Below, piece by piece: positions 1 through 11,512 of a DNA stretch of 64,000 nucleotides (position 1 is its first letter; each line of letters starts with the position of its first letter). The notes under the pieces are model-generated. The model did not search any database. It was not told where the DNA came from and worked only from the letters and a program-made list of their open reading frames with translations. Location: contig JAKSZU010000012.1 of assembly GCA_026018925.1 (NCBI GenBank), positions 32,172,055 to 32,236,054 of the forward strand, in the 5' to 3' direction. The position numbers and the translations under genes are program-made. Origin of the DNA: Tupaia tana (taxonomy: Eukaryota > Chordata > Mammalia > Scandentia > Tupaiidae).

Positions 1-52
1 TGTAGGTGTATCTTGCAAAGTGTCCTGTTTAGCCACTGTGCCACCATGCAGC
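1..52 (-). repeat. 5-prime head of a tRNA-derived SINE, cut by window edge
   Basis: Read on the minus strand from base 52, the sequence has a box-A-like TGGCACAGTGGCTAA and runs off the window at base 1. Box B is not inside the window, so the family cannot be fixed. Confidence 0.35.
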
Positions 53-877
53 CTCCGAGTATCTTTTTAAAATCAAGATTCTCAAGACTTCAATAGACCT
101 TTGATCTATTATCAGGTTCTCCCAAAGCAAGAGCGATGGGAGATTAGCCTGACTTCTTTTAAGTAAGCCTGTGCTGGCTCCTGGTGACCACAGTTTTTCC
201 CCATCAAGGATATAAATCACTCCCTTTTTGCTATCTTTGTTAATGTTGTTACATTTGAACAGTTTCCAATGATCAGTAAAACGTCTCACATAGACAGTAT
301 TAAATTGACCCAGGCCACTTGCCTTCAACAGCCGACTGATAGCTGAAAAGAGTTTAAAACACTGAAGAACAGACCTCCCTCTAACACAGGAAATTAGCTT
401 TCTAAATGAATGAAAGTCTTCTATAGGAAGAGAAATGCCTGTCCTGCTCCTCTGACTCATTAAAAGTGTGGAATGGTGGTGTTCCCATCATTGCCGTCTG
501 GTAATATTGAGTCAGATAGTCACTGTAAAAATACAAAACATTGTGTCTTAGGAAAAGCTTGGCTGTCTATTTTAAGACCTTAGAAAACAAGCATGACTGA
601 CCATGGTTTTCTAAGTTTTGTAAGGTTGTTGAGAATACAAAAAGCCAGTAAAAGAGGAAGCATAATGAAATCCAGCAGGAATAATTTGTAATTAGAAAAC
701 CCCACGCAGTTCTTCAGCCAAGGATAATGGTGATCCATCTTAAAAACACATGTGTTCCACGCTGGGAACTGATGAACCTAATCAGACACACTCCACCGCC
801 ATTTCTCACAATACCAAGGGCCCCTAATTGCTGGGGGGGTGCAGACGGGCAAGCCTCTCTGCTTGTCTCAGTAGATC
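53..877. other. Intergenic DNA, no gene seen
   Basis: An unusually balanced open frame of 143 codons lies on the minus strand (29-460). Its composition is not low-complexity, but I recognise no domain in it and its C-terminal end reads into the SINE head. It may be a relic of a retroposed sequence or chance. Nothing else is visible in this stretch. Confidence 0.4.
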
Positions 878-1065
878 ATAATGATTAAGTGGTAGCCCGG
901 AGCCAAACAGCTGAGGGTAGAATCCCAGCCCTCCTCCTACTTATCTGTGACCTCAGGTAAGTTTCCTACCCTCTCTGAGCCTCAGTTTCAACTTTCAAAA
1001 TTAGGGCTGAGAATCTCCACCTTTTGGGGTGGCGCTTGGGAGGACTGAATCAGCTGTCTTGTGAA
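878..1065 (+). repeat. MIR SINE relic
   Basis: The core resembles the MIR consensus in order: 'tgattaagtggt' near the head, 'tctgtgacctcaggtaagtt' in the middle and 'ctctgagcctcagttt' after it. It is heavily diverged, as expected for a pre-placental element. Confidence 0.6.
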
Positions 1066-4000
1066 ATCTGCCTGGCGCGTTGTGTCTCACCTCCTCCCCA
1101 GTTCCAGGCAGGGTCAGAGGATGAACCGCTTCCCTGTGCGCAGACTTCTGCCTCTGTCCTGTGTTAGGGGTACTGAGCCCTGCCAGATCTAGCCTGTGCA
1201 GAGGGACACTGCGCCACAGCGGCCCTGTCTTGAGCCCCAGCATGCCGTCTCCTCAATGCCCACCCCCTAACTCTGGACCATGGTCGGCCCTGGCCCTGCT
1301 GGCCTGATGGTGAGCTGCTCAGGATCCAGTGGGGAGTGACTTGGCTCCAGCAAGGGCTAAAGTTCTTCATTCTGTTTCCCACTTCAGCTTAACCATTTAG
1401 GAGTGGCGCGTGGGGCTGGGGGGAGTTCAGCAAAGATGGGAGAAGAAATGCCTGTTCCTGTGCTTCTTCCTCCCACCTCCCCCCATGGCCAGACACAGGC
1501 TGTGTTAGGGTAGACCTGGTCTTGGACCCCAGGAAGTCTTCCCCCAGGGGGCCCTTGGGGTGGGAGTGAGCCACCGCTGTAGCAATTCCGCTATTCTTCC
1601 ATGCCTCTCCCTTTGTTCGTGTCCCTTCCCTGCTCAGCCTCTCCTCCCAAGTTCAACAGCTCTTCTCCACACTTGCCACGTGCCCGACCTGCTTGAGCCC
1701 AGACTGGGGCACAGTGATGACGCAGGCAAGGGCGCTGCCCTCACACGCTCATTTTCCAGCTCCAAGAACAGGCGAGAGTGCCGCCTGAGCCAGACGCTCC
1801 ACTCGGCCCCTGTGAAACTGGGAGATCTTGGGTCAATTGCTCCGCCTGGGTGTGCACCTCTGCACTTCGGAGTTGGGGCCAAGGCACCTGCATTCCAGGG
1901 CCACAGTGCACATTCGATACAGTCACGTATGTAGTCACGTGTGTCATCACAGGGCCCTGCATACAGGGGATGTGCAACCCAGGTGCCTTCCCTCCTCCCC
2001 ATCCTCCCTCTTTCCTCCTCCCTCCCTCTTTCCCTTTAGCCAGCTGCCTCTTCAGAGGACAGCGCAGGGCAGGGTCTATGGGCAGACAGAACCCTGGCCC
2101 CAGCTGGGGTCCTAATGGCCGTGTCACATGGGTCTGTGTGGGGCCACACCCTGTGCTGGGCAGCAAGGGCTGAGAGTCAGCCCCACGCCTTCCTTTCAAA
2201 GTAGACACAGTCCTCTGACCTCGTTTTTCTCTCTCCCGGTGGCTAATTAGTGCCAATTGTGGGCTCCTTTTTAGCTTTTCCTTTTCTGCACTTCCAACTG
2301 GCTTCTCGTTTCCTTCCCTAGGGTGGGGCTGGGGACACAGAGGCAGGGCAAAGCTGATGTCCCTGCCCCAGCCAGGCCCTGCCTGTGCTAATGATGGGGT
2401 GAGAGCTGCTTATCCTAGCTGTGTCCTGGGACTGCCATGGCAGAGTTGGCTTGCCCTTTAGGGAGTTGAGTTGTTCTTGGCCACTCAGTCTGCTGTCCCT
2501 CTGCCCATCCTGAGTCCAGAAATCTGTGGAGCAACCGACAGACCAGCCTTTGGGGGTCTCCGATGAGTGATGCACTCAGAGGCCCCCAGGGATATCTCAC
2601 CCTTATGGGGGTCAGAGGAAGCTACTCTCTATCATTTGGGAACACAGCCAGGGAAATCCAGGGCCACTGGGAAACCAGCAATAGATCATCCCAGCAAGTG
2701 GCCAGTGTAAGGTTGGGCAAGGGGAAGAGGCTCTTGGGGGTTAGGAGCTTCCAGTTCTTGAGGCCCAGGCTGGGGGCACCAGATGGTCTGCCTACAAACA
2801 GAAGGGTCTCTTGGGGCCCCACCATGATTGAGGAACTCCAGTAATATAATAGTGGGAATGGACAGCCATGAGTCCCAGGGCCAAGGACAAACAGCAAGTG
2901 GAGGGGAGCCCCAGATGGGCCCCAAGCATCTTCAGCCTCTAGGAAAGAACTGCGGCTGTAGAAATGTGAAGCTGCACCAGCTGGGCAGAGGGGGGCCATG
3001 GTGGCCAGAGCTGGGGCCATGGTGGCTGGAGCCAAGGAGGGCCACCACTCACAAAGGAGCACAGATCAATGAGAAGGGTGGGCAGGGAAGAGGTGTCATA
3101 CAGCAGCTCTGACAGAGCAGAGAGAGAAAGACCAGCAGGTTTGGAGGAAGCATCAAGAAGGTTCCCTGGAAGAGGAGTCTCACCGTGAAGGTCAGGAAAT
3201 CTGGTGTCAAGGCTTGGAAGGGACCTGGAGGTGGGTTCATGCCGATCCTGCACTCTAGAGCCTGTGCCATGGTTAGCTCTGCACTCTGGAGGGTGCTGGG
3301 GGGATGCTGGACCTTACTCAGTACCAAGGTGTCCTCTAGGCTCCAGCTCCAGCGAGTAGGAGGTGCCACATGTTCTCATCACGCCTCCTCACCTGGAGCC
3401 AGAGCCAGCTGCCTGACGGCCCCTCTGCTAATGACTTCCAGGTGTATTCTTGGGCTCTGGGGGGGAGACTTCCTAGAGGACATACCCCCTCCTACCCAAG
3501 CCCCATCACTCTGGTCACCTTCAGCCACAGGGCCTGGTACAAGTCATGGCGCATCGGTGCAGTGTCACCCCAGATGAGAGACATTGAAGATCAGACCACC
3601 TCCTTCCTTGATGGGTTCCTGTGCACTAAGGCCCCCCTTACTGTCCTTTCTGAACCCTCACAATCTTTGCCTGGGGAACCAGGTGGTAATGTGAAAACTG
3701 TCCTTTGGACTAAGATGCCTGGGTATCCTTTGTCTCTTGGGAAGAGAGTCTGGCCTGGTAGACTGTGTGTCTGTGACTGTCGACCTATTTCTGTCTGCCT
3801 GTCTGTAACTCTCTCTGCTTGTCTATCTTTCTAACAATTTGTCTCTATTTCTAAAGCTATGTGTCCATGTGCTTCTCTATGAACTTCATAGGAAAGCTCT
3901 CCTTGGCCATAACAACAAATCCATCAGTGTTTATTGTCTAATAAATGGAAGTCCAATATTGTCCTTCCTGCTCCACCTCCCCAAGGCCTGCAGTTTTCAT

Positions 4001-4249
4001 TGCAGAGTTATTTCCAGCCTAAATAGGGAGAATTTGATTCATACTCAGCTGGGGTAACTTGGATGCAGGCAGGCAGGAGGCTTGCGACTGATGAACTGTG
4101 AAGTAGCAAGAGTGCCAGAAATCGCTCATGGCTTGGAGCAGGCCCCTAGGTTCCAGACCCTTCACGGGCACCCAGTCCATCTCCCAGTCCCCTCTTTGTC
4201 TAGGCTGATATTTAAAAGAGTGTGTACTCCTGGACCTGAGCTTCTATTA
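1066..4249. other. Intergenic DNA, no gene seen
   Basis: Moderately GC-rich unique sequence. Frames up to 171 codons exist on both strands but overlap each other, lack splice-framed conservation signals and read as low-information Pro/Ser/Gly text. A tCTG-rich stretch lies near 3760-3850. I find no exon I can support. Confidence 0.5.
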
Positions 4250-4395
4250 ACCACCAGCTTCACCATTACCTCCCTTTTCATCACCACCACTACCATCATC
4301 ACCATCGTCACCATTATCCCATCACCACCATCATTACTATCACCATCCTACCAACACAACTCATCCCATATCTACTGTCACCTTCAGCACCACTG
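4250..4395 (+). repeat. Degenerate (CAY)n trinucleotide repeat
   Basis: Runs of CAC/CAT/ATC triplets with interruptions (for example 'catcaccaccatcattac') across about 145 bases. A decayed microsatellite. Confidence 0.7.
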
Positions 4396-4600
4396 TTCTG
4401 ATACTGATACCAGGGACTTCAGTTGATTTTTAACAGCTATTTCTCTTTCTTCCTCAGTAGTATGGACCACAAGAGTCTGCTGTAGACATTACTTTACACT
4501 TCCCAGACTACTTGAAGCAAATTAGGTATAGCCATGTAAGTCAAAGTGCTTAATGAAATGATGGGAAGTGTCCATTAAAGGGAGGTCACCCTTATTATTA

Positions 4601-4861
4601 TTTTTTTAGAGAGAGGTTTTTGCTGTAGAGTGCATTCGCTCACCAGAGAGACAGAGGCAGAGAGACAGAAAGTGAGAAATCACCCCCTAGGGGGGGATGG
4701 CCATGCTGCAATCCTTCTCCTCCATTCTCCTCTTGGGACTTGGGACATGCATGCATGCACACGCACTCGGTATGAGTTTCAAGCTGCCAGGTCCGAGACT
4801 TGAATTGCAGTGAACTATGTGAGAGTCCAGCAATGTAACCATTATACCATCTGCTAGTCCT
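4601..4861 (-). repeat. tRNA-derived SINE (colugo-CYN-like), antisense
   Basis: Minus-strand copy. The T-run and 'gaggtttttgct' tail lie at the left, then the CT-rich block, the GT/GC linker and the tRNA-like head ending near 4860. It is about 15-20 percent diverged from the youngest copies, so an older insertion. Confidence 0.8.
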
Positions 4862-5207
4862 GGGGCACCATTACTTATCCTTTCCCTCTATCTGTTATCT
4901 GATGTGATGGCTGGTGCTCTAGCAGCCACTTGAACCACAGAAATTAGGACCACACCTTAGGAGAGGCAGAGTGAGCAGGAGAAAGAGTGTTAGTCTTTCA
5001 CATCCATGGAGAAACCATTCAGACTCTGACCACTACATCTAGACTTTCATGAGGAAAAAAAGACTTCTATTTCTTTATCATTTAAGAGACCATTATTTTG
5101 GGCTTCTAAAGCATACCTCAGAGAACCTAGTCCTAATTACTACACATCGATATCACCATATATTATTTTGAATTAAATATTCCACGTCAATGGTCTTTAC
5201 ACAATGG

Positions 5208-5208
<1 letters not shown>
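4862..5208. other. Intergenic DNA, no gene seen
   Basis: AT-leaning sequence without a supportable frame. Parts near 4880-5060 look like an old interspersed repeat that I cannot assign to a family. Confidence 0.35.
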
Positions 5209-5252
<44 letters not shown>

Positions 5253-5267
5253 GGGGGGGGGGGGGGG
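5209..5267 (+). repeat. (GT)n microsatellite followed by G16
   Basis: About 21 GT units are followed by one C and an uninterrupted run of 16 G (5252-5267). Translation across it gives meaningless Val/Cys and Gly runs. Confidence 0.95.
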
Positions 5268-5600
5268 TGTCAACCAGGACATGAGAAGGATCCTTACCTT
5301 GAGAAGCAGCTATCCTGATGCAGACAGTGTAAAGTGCGATAAAGACCTTCAGCACCATGGACAGATCAAGGGCAGCGGTTGTGCAAGGGCAAGGAAGATG
5401 AGAGTTTGTGGTGGTGGTGGCTTTCCTCAAGATGTGCTCTGGGCCAGGCATTGTGCTAGGAAGTAGGCTAAATATCAAGATCCATTTCTACCAAGTTTAC
5501 ACATAGCTCCTGGAACTGGAGCAAGTAGATCAACATGGGAAAACTTCTCGGAGTACAAGGATCGAGAAACTACTCGAGGGATGGAACATTAAGGCCGTAA

Positions 5601-5862
5601 GGGGACCAGCAGTTAGTGTAATGGCTATGTCGCTGGACTCCCACGTAGTCGACCGCGGTTCAAGTTCTGGACCCGGTGGCTTAAACTCACGCCGGGCGCG
5701 TGTGCGTGCGTGCCCAAGATCCCGAGAGGAGAATAGAGGAGAAGGGATTGCGGCGTGGCCATCCCCCCAGGGGGTGATTTCTCACTTTCTGTCTCTCTGT
5801 CTCTCTGTCTTTCTGGCGAGTGCACGAGCCCTATAGCAAAAGCCTCTCCAAAAAAAAAAAAA
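5601..5862 (+). repeat. tRNA-derived SINE (colugo-CYN-like) with 11-bp target-site duplication
   Basis: Complete copy: head 'ggaccagcagttag', box B 'GGTTCAAGTTC', linker with GTGCGTGCGTG, CT block, 'ctatagcaaaagcctctcc' and a run of A. It is flanked by 'aaggc(c/t)gtaag' at 5591-5601 and 5863-5873, one mismatch, which marks the insertion site. Confidence 0.9.
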
Positions 5863-6124
5863 AAGGCTGTAAGACAAAATGGACAGAACACTGGAGACTA
5901 AGGGGACTCTGGGAAGGGGGCAGGGCTCAGAGTTGAAAGACAGTGAGTGAGCTAACTGGCCTGTGAGTGAAGGAGAGTGCAGTAGGGTGGGAGTTCCAGG
6001 GGAGTTTCGGGACCCTTCTGTTCTTCAGATCTACAGCAATGCTTCGAGTTTCTGGCCCAAGGATTCTACGAAGCTGTGATTGTTAAGGGAAGGTGGAATC
6101 TATGACCAAGAGTCTACAGTTCTA

Positions 6125-6390
6125 ATTTTAAGACTCTGCATCAGTTATCTACTGCTATGTAACAAGTCACCCAAGACTTAGTAGCAGAAACCAAAACCAT
6201 TTTTGTGTTTACAATTCTATGAGTCACGATTCGGGCTGGGTTGAGCTGGCTGATGTTGCTGGTCTCACCTGGGGTCCCTCAGGCAGCTGCAGCTGGGTGG
6301 AAGCTCCTCTGGAAGCTGGCTCTCCTAGGGGGCATCACCTAGATGGCTCATTTCTGGTCTCTTCCTCTCTTGTGTCCACACACGGGATTT
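6125..6390 (+). repeat. Ancient interspersed repeat
   Basis: Carries the common mammalian-repeat signature 'ctgctatgtaacaag...ttagtagcagaaaccaaaac'. The family is not certain (an LTR or DNA-transposon relic). A related signature occurs at 53345-53790. Confidence 0.5.
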
Positions 6391-7884
6391 CAGGGGAGTG
6401 AGGAGACCCCAATGCACAAGCTCTTTTAGGAAAAGAGACCTAGACAAACAGCAAATTATGAAATCTTTCAGCTATGGGGAGACCAGTGGCAACCCACCGC
6501 CTGAACTACCTCGTAGCACAAGGGAGAAAACAGAAACCCAGGGGCCGACTCAGCCATCCAGCAGCAGACCAAGACCAAAAGCCACATGGGATCTGGGATC
6601 GCTCACTTTTCTAAACTTCAGTTTGCAATTCTAAACCCGGGACAACCCAGCCCTGGGCAAGGTAGCACTGTAGAAAGGAAACATCTTTATTGATGGGGGG
6701 GTTGTGGTGGGAGCAAGAATGCTTACATGTTTCTGAGGACTCATCCAACTCATTTATTCTAGCCTTTCACAGAGGCCCAGGCTACAGAGTGGAAGAAGTG
6801 AGTATTAAATATCAGTTATTTAAAAGCCAACTACCCGCCCCTCAGGCAGAGCGGTGGCCTCTGCTGACTCAGCAGAGAAAATGAATCTTGGGCCTATGGA
6901 TTTTCCTCTGTCTCACGGCAGGAGGAGCTGGGGGGAGGGAGGGGCAGTGAGAAATGGGAACAGCAAGGCCACAGTGAAGATCCCCCTCCCTGCTGATGCG
7001 CACACAACCTACGCAAGAGGAGAGCACCTGGGGTCTCCCGGACTACTAACCACGGGTCTTCATCATGGCAGACCTGCCCACTGCTGCTCCATTTACCTCA
7101 GAGGCAGCAAGAGGGGGCAGGAGGGCGGCCAGGAGGAGGGAGCCCGACCACAGGACTATAGCATCAGACGTGGGCGGGCCCCCCAGACTATCTGCTGCCA
7201 CTCTGCAGCTGAGCAAATTAAGGCTTTCACTGGGGCGGAGCCGAGTTCAAGGTCAGCCTCTAAGAAGGTGGGGCACCCTCCCTGACCCCCATTTCTGAAA
7301 TGCCAAGGGGCACAGGACTAAAAGGCACTAAGACCATCCTGCCCACATGCACATATTTTTGCAGGGAAACTGAGGTCTGGCAAGGCAGACTTGCCCAAGG
7401 ACTGTAATAATATCCAGACACCTCTGATAACAAAACAAGAGCAGGGGCCTGATGGGGAAAGGGCTGCCTGCTAGGGGACCTCAGGGAAGTCACCAAACCT
7501 CTCTGTGCTCTCTACCAAGACTCAGTGGAGCTCACAGAAGGCAGGGTCCTTTCAAGGAGAAAAGGCCTGGTGAAGGAACTGGAGGCTCTGGGAGGGACAA
7601 TACCATGGAAGGCTTAGAGAGGGGCTCTGGGGCCAAGGGGAACAATAAATTCAAGAACTGAGACTCGGTGTGGCTGACACAGGGGATTCTCGTATAGGCA
7701 CAGATTGCTCTGCTTGGGGGATGGGGTGCCTCCCTTGCTCTCATCCTAAGGAAACCCCACAGGCCCAAGCTCTTTGTCCGCAGGCTCCCCTGGGATCCGA
7801 CCCAGTCACGCTCCAGAAAGAGGGAGCCTAGGATGGGGAGGGCTGCGGCAAAGATGAGCAAGAAACCTGAGCTCCGTCAGGCGC
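6391..7884. other. Intergenic DNA, no gene seen
   Basis: Unique sequence with short overlapping frames only. No splice-framed exon, RNA gene or clear repeat was recognised. Confidence 0.45.
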
Positions 7885-7975
7885 AGGTCCCAGTCAGCTG
7901 TGCAACCTTGGGGAAAACACTTAACCTTTCTGGCCAGCTGTCTCTTGGTGTGAAGTGTAGATGGGGATCCTCACC
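7885..7975 (+). repeat. MIR SINE relic
   Basis: 'tgtgcaaccttggggaaaacacttaac' followed by a 'ctttctgg..cagctgtctc' segment corresponds to the MIR central region. Confidence 0.55.
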
Positions 7976-8324
7976 CAGCTCACCTCACAGGAATTTTTAA
8001 ATCATTGTTTCATTAACATTCCCTGGTGCCTTTCCCTGTGTTGGGCCATGAATGCTGACAGCCCAGAAATCAGACCAGTCCTGAGCCCAAGTTGGGCTGA
8101 CAGTCATGGAGTTCAGAGGAGCCCTAGCCCTCAGATCACTAAAAGAAGTGCAAAGAGGAAGAAGGAAGCCATGAGGGCTTCCTGGAGGGGGCAAAACTTA
8201 CACTCAGCCCTACAGAACAGTGAGTGGGACTGAGGAAAAGGTGAAAGGGAGAGTACCCCAGGCAGGGCAGAGAGTCCAAGAACAAATACTTCCAGTGGCT
8301 ACATCAGAGAACACACACAGCCTC

Positions 8325-8390
8325 AGACTGGTAGACAGACATTTATTGAACATCTACTACATACTGAATCCTAACGACCCCAAGATGGAG
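8325..8390. repeat. L2-type LINE fragment
   Basis: 'gacatttattgaacatctac' is the widespread L2 3-prime-end signature. Short and diverged. Confidence 0.4.
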
Positions 8391-9224
8391 AGGACTGTTC
8401 TTCTAAAGAACGGAGACCCCCAAATGACTCACAGACCTGCTTCTAGAACTTGGAAAGGGAACAACTGCATGAAGAAAGCCAAGAGGCTAGATAAGGGCCA
8501 TGCACAGAGACAAGTAGAGACCCTTTTATTCACAGCCACCATGAATTGGCTGTACTGGGGGAGGGAGGGACACGAAACAGGGCAAAATGACACAGAGCTA
8601 ATCAGCCCCAGGGACGGGCACATGTGAAGTACGGCAGCATGGGTGCTAGGCCCCGGGGCCTTGACAATATGGCTTTTCTTGTTCAAAGTACTTTAAAGTC
8701 ACTTTATCACAAGATCCCTGAGAGCAGGGGGGACGGGAATCCAGTAGCTGACCTACCATACAGATGAGGAAGCTGACAGCCCGAAGATGGACAGACAGGC
8801 CTGAGACCATAAGAGACCCACCCAGGGATCCATTCCTGGCCTCAGCTTCCTGGCATGAGGATGACTTCCATGTGACGTGGGGCCCTGTGACACGGCCCGC
8901 TGTCTTGTACAGAGTCCTGGGCAAGGACTGTAGGGCCAGGGTTCTAGGCTTAGCTTTGGGGAAAGTACCCGGTCCTCGGGCCTCAGTTTCCCCATTCGTA
9001 CAACACAGGGAACATTTGCCTTATTCTCCGGCATCTCTTGATTGATTCTACGTTCTCTCTGGGCTTCCCTTTCCCAACTGAAGTGTCTGGCACTCTGCTG
9101 CAGCCCCTTGACCAGGGGCTCTCAGTCAATCAGAAGCCAGCCAACACGGGGGGCTGGGGAGGGAGCTCTAGCCTTGGCAGTGGTCTGTGATTGCTCAGAG
9201 CTTGGAGGCAGGTGCTGTGATGTT

Positions 9225-9315
9225 CGTTTGTCCGTTCATTATTCCACAAGGCCCTACCGCATTCTCTTGTGCTAGTTCCTGTGCTGGAAACTTCAGTAGT
9301 GAAGAGGAGGCACTT
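9225..9315. repeat. L2-type LINE fragment
   Basis: 'ttcattattccacaagg' followed by 'gtgctagttcctgtgctgg' and 'cagtagtgaa' follows the order of the L2 3-prime end. Confidence 0.45.
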
Positions 9316-9569
9316 CCCATGGGGGAGCTCTCAGAGCTGGAGCTTGAAGCTGGTATGGGCCAGGGTGGGGAGAAGTACAAGACGGAGGGCCCAGCCCACA
9401 TGACAACTCCTTGAGCACTTATCCCCCTGGACAAAAGCCCCCATTGCCTGTTAGTTCCACAGACCAAGGGCATGGTGCAGGGCCGGAGGAGCGGGCTCCA
9501 AGTACGCAGGCCAATTCCTGGACACCTATGCTCACATGCCTGCCCTTCTGAGTGCACCAGCAACCTACA

Positions 9570-9810
9570 CGGACCTAGGAGTGTACATACTCATGTATGC
9601 ACGTGTATGAATCTATGAACACACACCAGGATGCACGCAAGCCTATGCTCATATGTGCACAGGTATGAATGAGCCTATGCAGACTCACAGGAGGCCCACC
9701 TACACCTGCCTGAAACTGTGCACAAGCCTTCCTATCACATCCACGTAAGCATGAGTCTGTGCGCTCACACACGGACACACCTAAGTCTATGTGTCAAGTA
9801 CCTCTGTACA
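9570..9810. repeat. Degenerate CA/TG-rich minisatellite-like tract
   Basis: Repeated variants of 'tatgaatctatgaacacac', 'gcctatgctcatatgtgcac' and 'catgagtctgtgcgctcac'. Spacing is irregular, so this is a decayed tandem array rather than a clean microsatellite. Confidence 0.45.
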
Positions 9811-10240
9811 GATACGCCCAATCCTGCATGTGCAAGCTACTATTCAATGCCTGGGAAACGTATGATGGTGTGGGGAAGAGAGGGCCGGAGGGAAGGGAGG
9901 ACTGGGGGACCACCCCCCCAGCATCACCAGCCCTGGGCCTTAGTGCTGGTCCTTGCCAAGACCCAGGCCTCTGCAGGGTCTGTCTCATAAGTGGTATTGA
10001 TCTGTTGGTAGATCTGTTAAATATAACTTCAGGGAAGGAGTCAACCCAACAACAGTCCCCAGTTCAGAAGAAAGAGACTCAGGCATGTGTTTTGGGGGGT
10101 GCTCTATCCCACCAGCTCTGCTGATGCAGAATGGCCTGCGGATCAAGTGTCAGCCTCTCCAGTCTGAATAATTCATGCCAAGGCCAAGAATGCTCCTTTC
10201 TCAGGAGCCTGTCTCTTTAAATCAGGTCTGGAGCTTCCCA

Positions 10241-10247
10241 GTTCTGG

Positions 10248-10283
<36 letters not shown>

Positions 10284-10288
10284 AGAAC
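10241..10288. repeat. A33 run enclosed by a perfect 8-bp inverted repeat
   Basis: GTTCTGGA (10241-10248) and its exact complement TCCAGAAC (10281-10288) flank an uninterrupted A run (10248-10280). No SINE body adjoins it, so it is not an ordinary SINE tail. Confidence 0.9.
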
Positions 10289-10760
10289 AAAACAAAGCAA
10301 TAAAGAGCTCAGCCCCCCACCTCAGTCCTAGCGGCTCAGAGACATCCCCCACCCCACTCCAGGCTACACAACTGCTCCTGTTCTCCACACAGTTGGAGCC
10401 CTGAACCCTCCCACCCCATCCACCCTTACAGGTGGAGAAGCCTGCAGGGGAGGGGAGAGGGCACTGGCTGATGGGGTCTAGTCCCTGCCCAGGTGTCAGG
10501 CCAGGGACAAGAGCTGAGTCACTGCAGCCAGGGGTCCCTGTGCCTAGGATGGTGCTTGGGGAGGAGACCAGCCTGGCAGAGACCAGAAGGAGAATTCCTG
10601 GTAGAGGTAGAGCTGCCAGTTTGGGGAGGAGGTGCCACAGAGTTCCCCAGAGGAAGGCATGGGGTCCCGAAAGGCTGCTCCCCCATGACCTGGAGGGGTG
10701 GTGACCTAGCCTGGCCTAATGGACCTGGGAGGAGGCCGAGGCTGGGGATTTTCCAGCTTC

Positions 10761-10764
<4 letters not shown>
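10289..10764. other. Upstream flank of TPBGL
   Basis: GC-rich flank with no supportable gene. A consensus AP-1 heptamer TGAGTCA sits at 10515-10521, about 1 kb before the TPBGL start codon; whether it is used cannot be read from sequence alone. Confidence 0.35.
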
Positions 10765-10797
<33 letters not shown>

Positions 10798-10831
10798 TCT
10801 CTCCCTCTCTCCCTCTCTCTCTCCCCTAGCA
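10765..10831 (+). repeat. (CT)n / CCCTCT polypyrimidine tract
   Basis: Thirteen or more CT units followed by CTCCCTCT repeats, ending just before the TPBGL CpG island. Confidence 0.9.
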
Positions 10832-10924
10832 CAGCCCTTTCTGATCACAGGGCTTAGGAAGAGGCTGAAAAACGAGCAACTTTCCTAGCCACCCCCATCC
10901 CTGCCTTCTCTTGGAGGGGCAGCC

Positions 10925-11512
10925 CTAAAGGACTCCGCCACCTGCCGCGGCCCCCAGCCAGTCCCGCCGATGTGCCAGGGATGGAGAAGGAAGGAACCGG
11001 CTTAAACGGGAGGGGGGAGGGGGGATGGGAAGGAGGAGAAGGAGGGGGAGCAGGTCCGAGCCTCCCGGAGGAAACTTCTCAGAAGCCTGGGAGCCGGAGA
11101 GGGGGAGAGGACGTGCAGCAGCGAGAGCCCTGATTACCGGGAGCCTCCCACCCCGCCTCCCTCGGCGAGGAGGGCGCGGAGCCTCCGCGGGGGGCGGAGG
11201 AGGCGGCTGGGAGGCGGGGAGGGGGAGGCAAACCCTGCCCACTCGGCTCGGAGCCCGGAACGGCCGCGGAAGTCGGAGGCCGGCGCGCAGGGCAAGGAGG
11301 GCGCCGGGGGCGGGGGGCTCCGCTCCCCGCCTGCCCCTGTCGCCCGCAGCCGGGAAAGTGACGGCTCCTCGCACTCCAGGGACCGCGGACGGACCGACCC
11401 CGACCGCCAGGCGCTCCGGGCCCAGGACCTGCCCCGCCCGTGCCCCCCACCCAGGCCTCCCCACTCACTGGTGAGCGCGGCGGCCCGGGCGCTGGATGCG
11501 GGGGCGGCTGCG
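10925..11512 (+). promoter_or_regulatory. TPBGL: CpG-island promoter region and 5-prime UTR of TPBGL (inferred)
   Basis: CpG density jumps at about 10.93 kb and stays high through the coding sequence. Several GGGCGG/GGCGGAGG-type Sp1-like boxes lie at 11185-11225, and no TATA box is evident. This is the architecture of a TATA-less CpG-island promoter. The exact transcription start is not visible. A sequence resembling a splice donor (CTG|GTGAGC) at 11470/11471 could mark a non-coding first exon end, but the intact downstream frame needs no intron. Confidence 0.55.

Noticed and set aside
11471..11512. In-frame GTG start adding 14 residues to TPBGL
   Set aside because: GTG is not a normal vertebrate start, and the extension would precede and spoil a clean signal peptide. 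ATG 11513 has a strong context.
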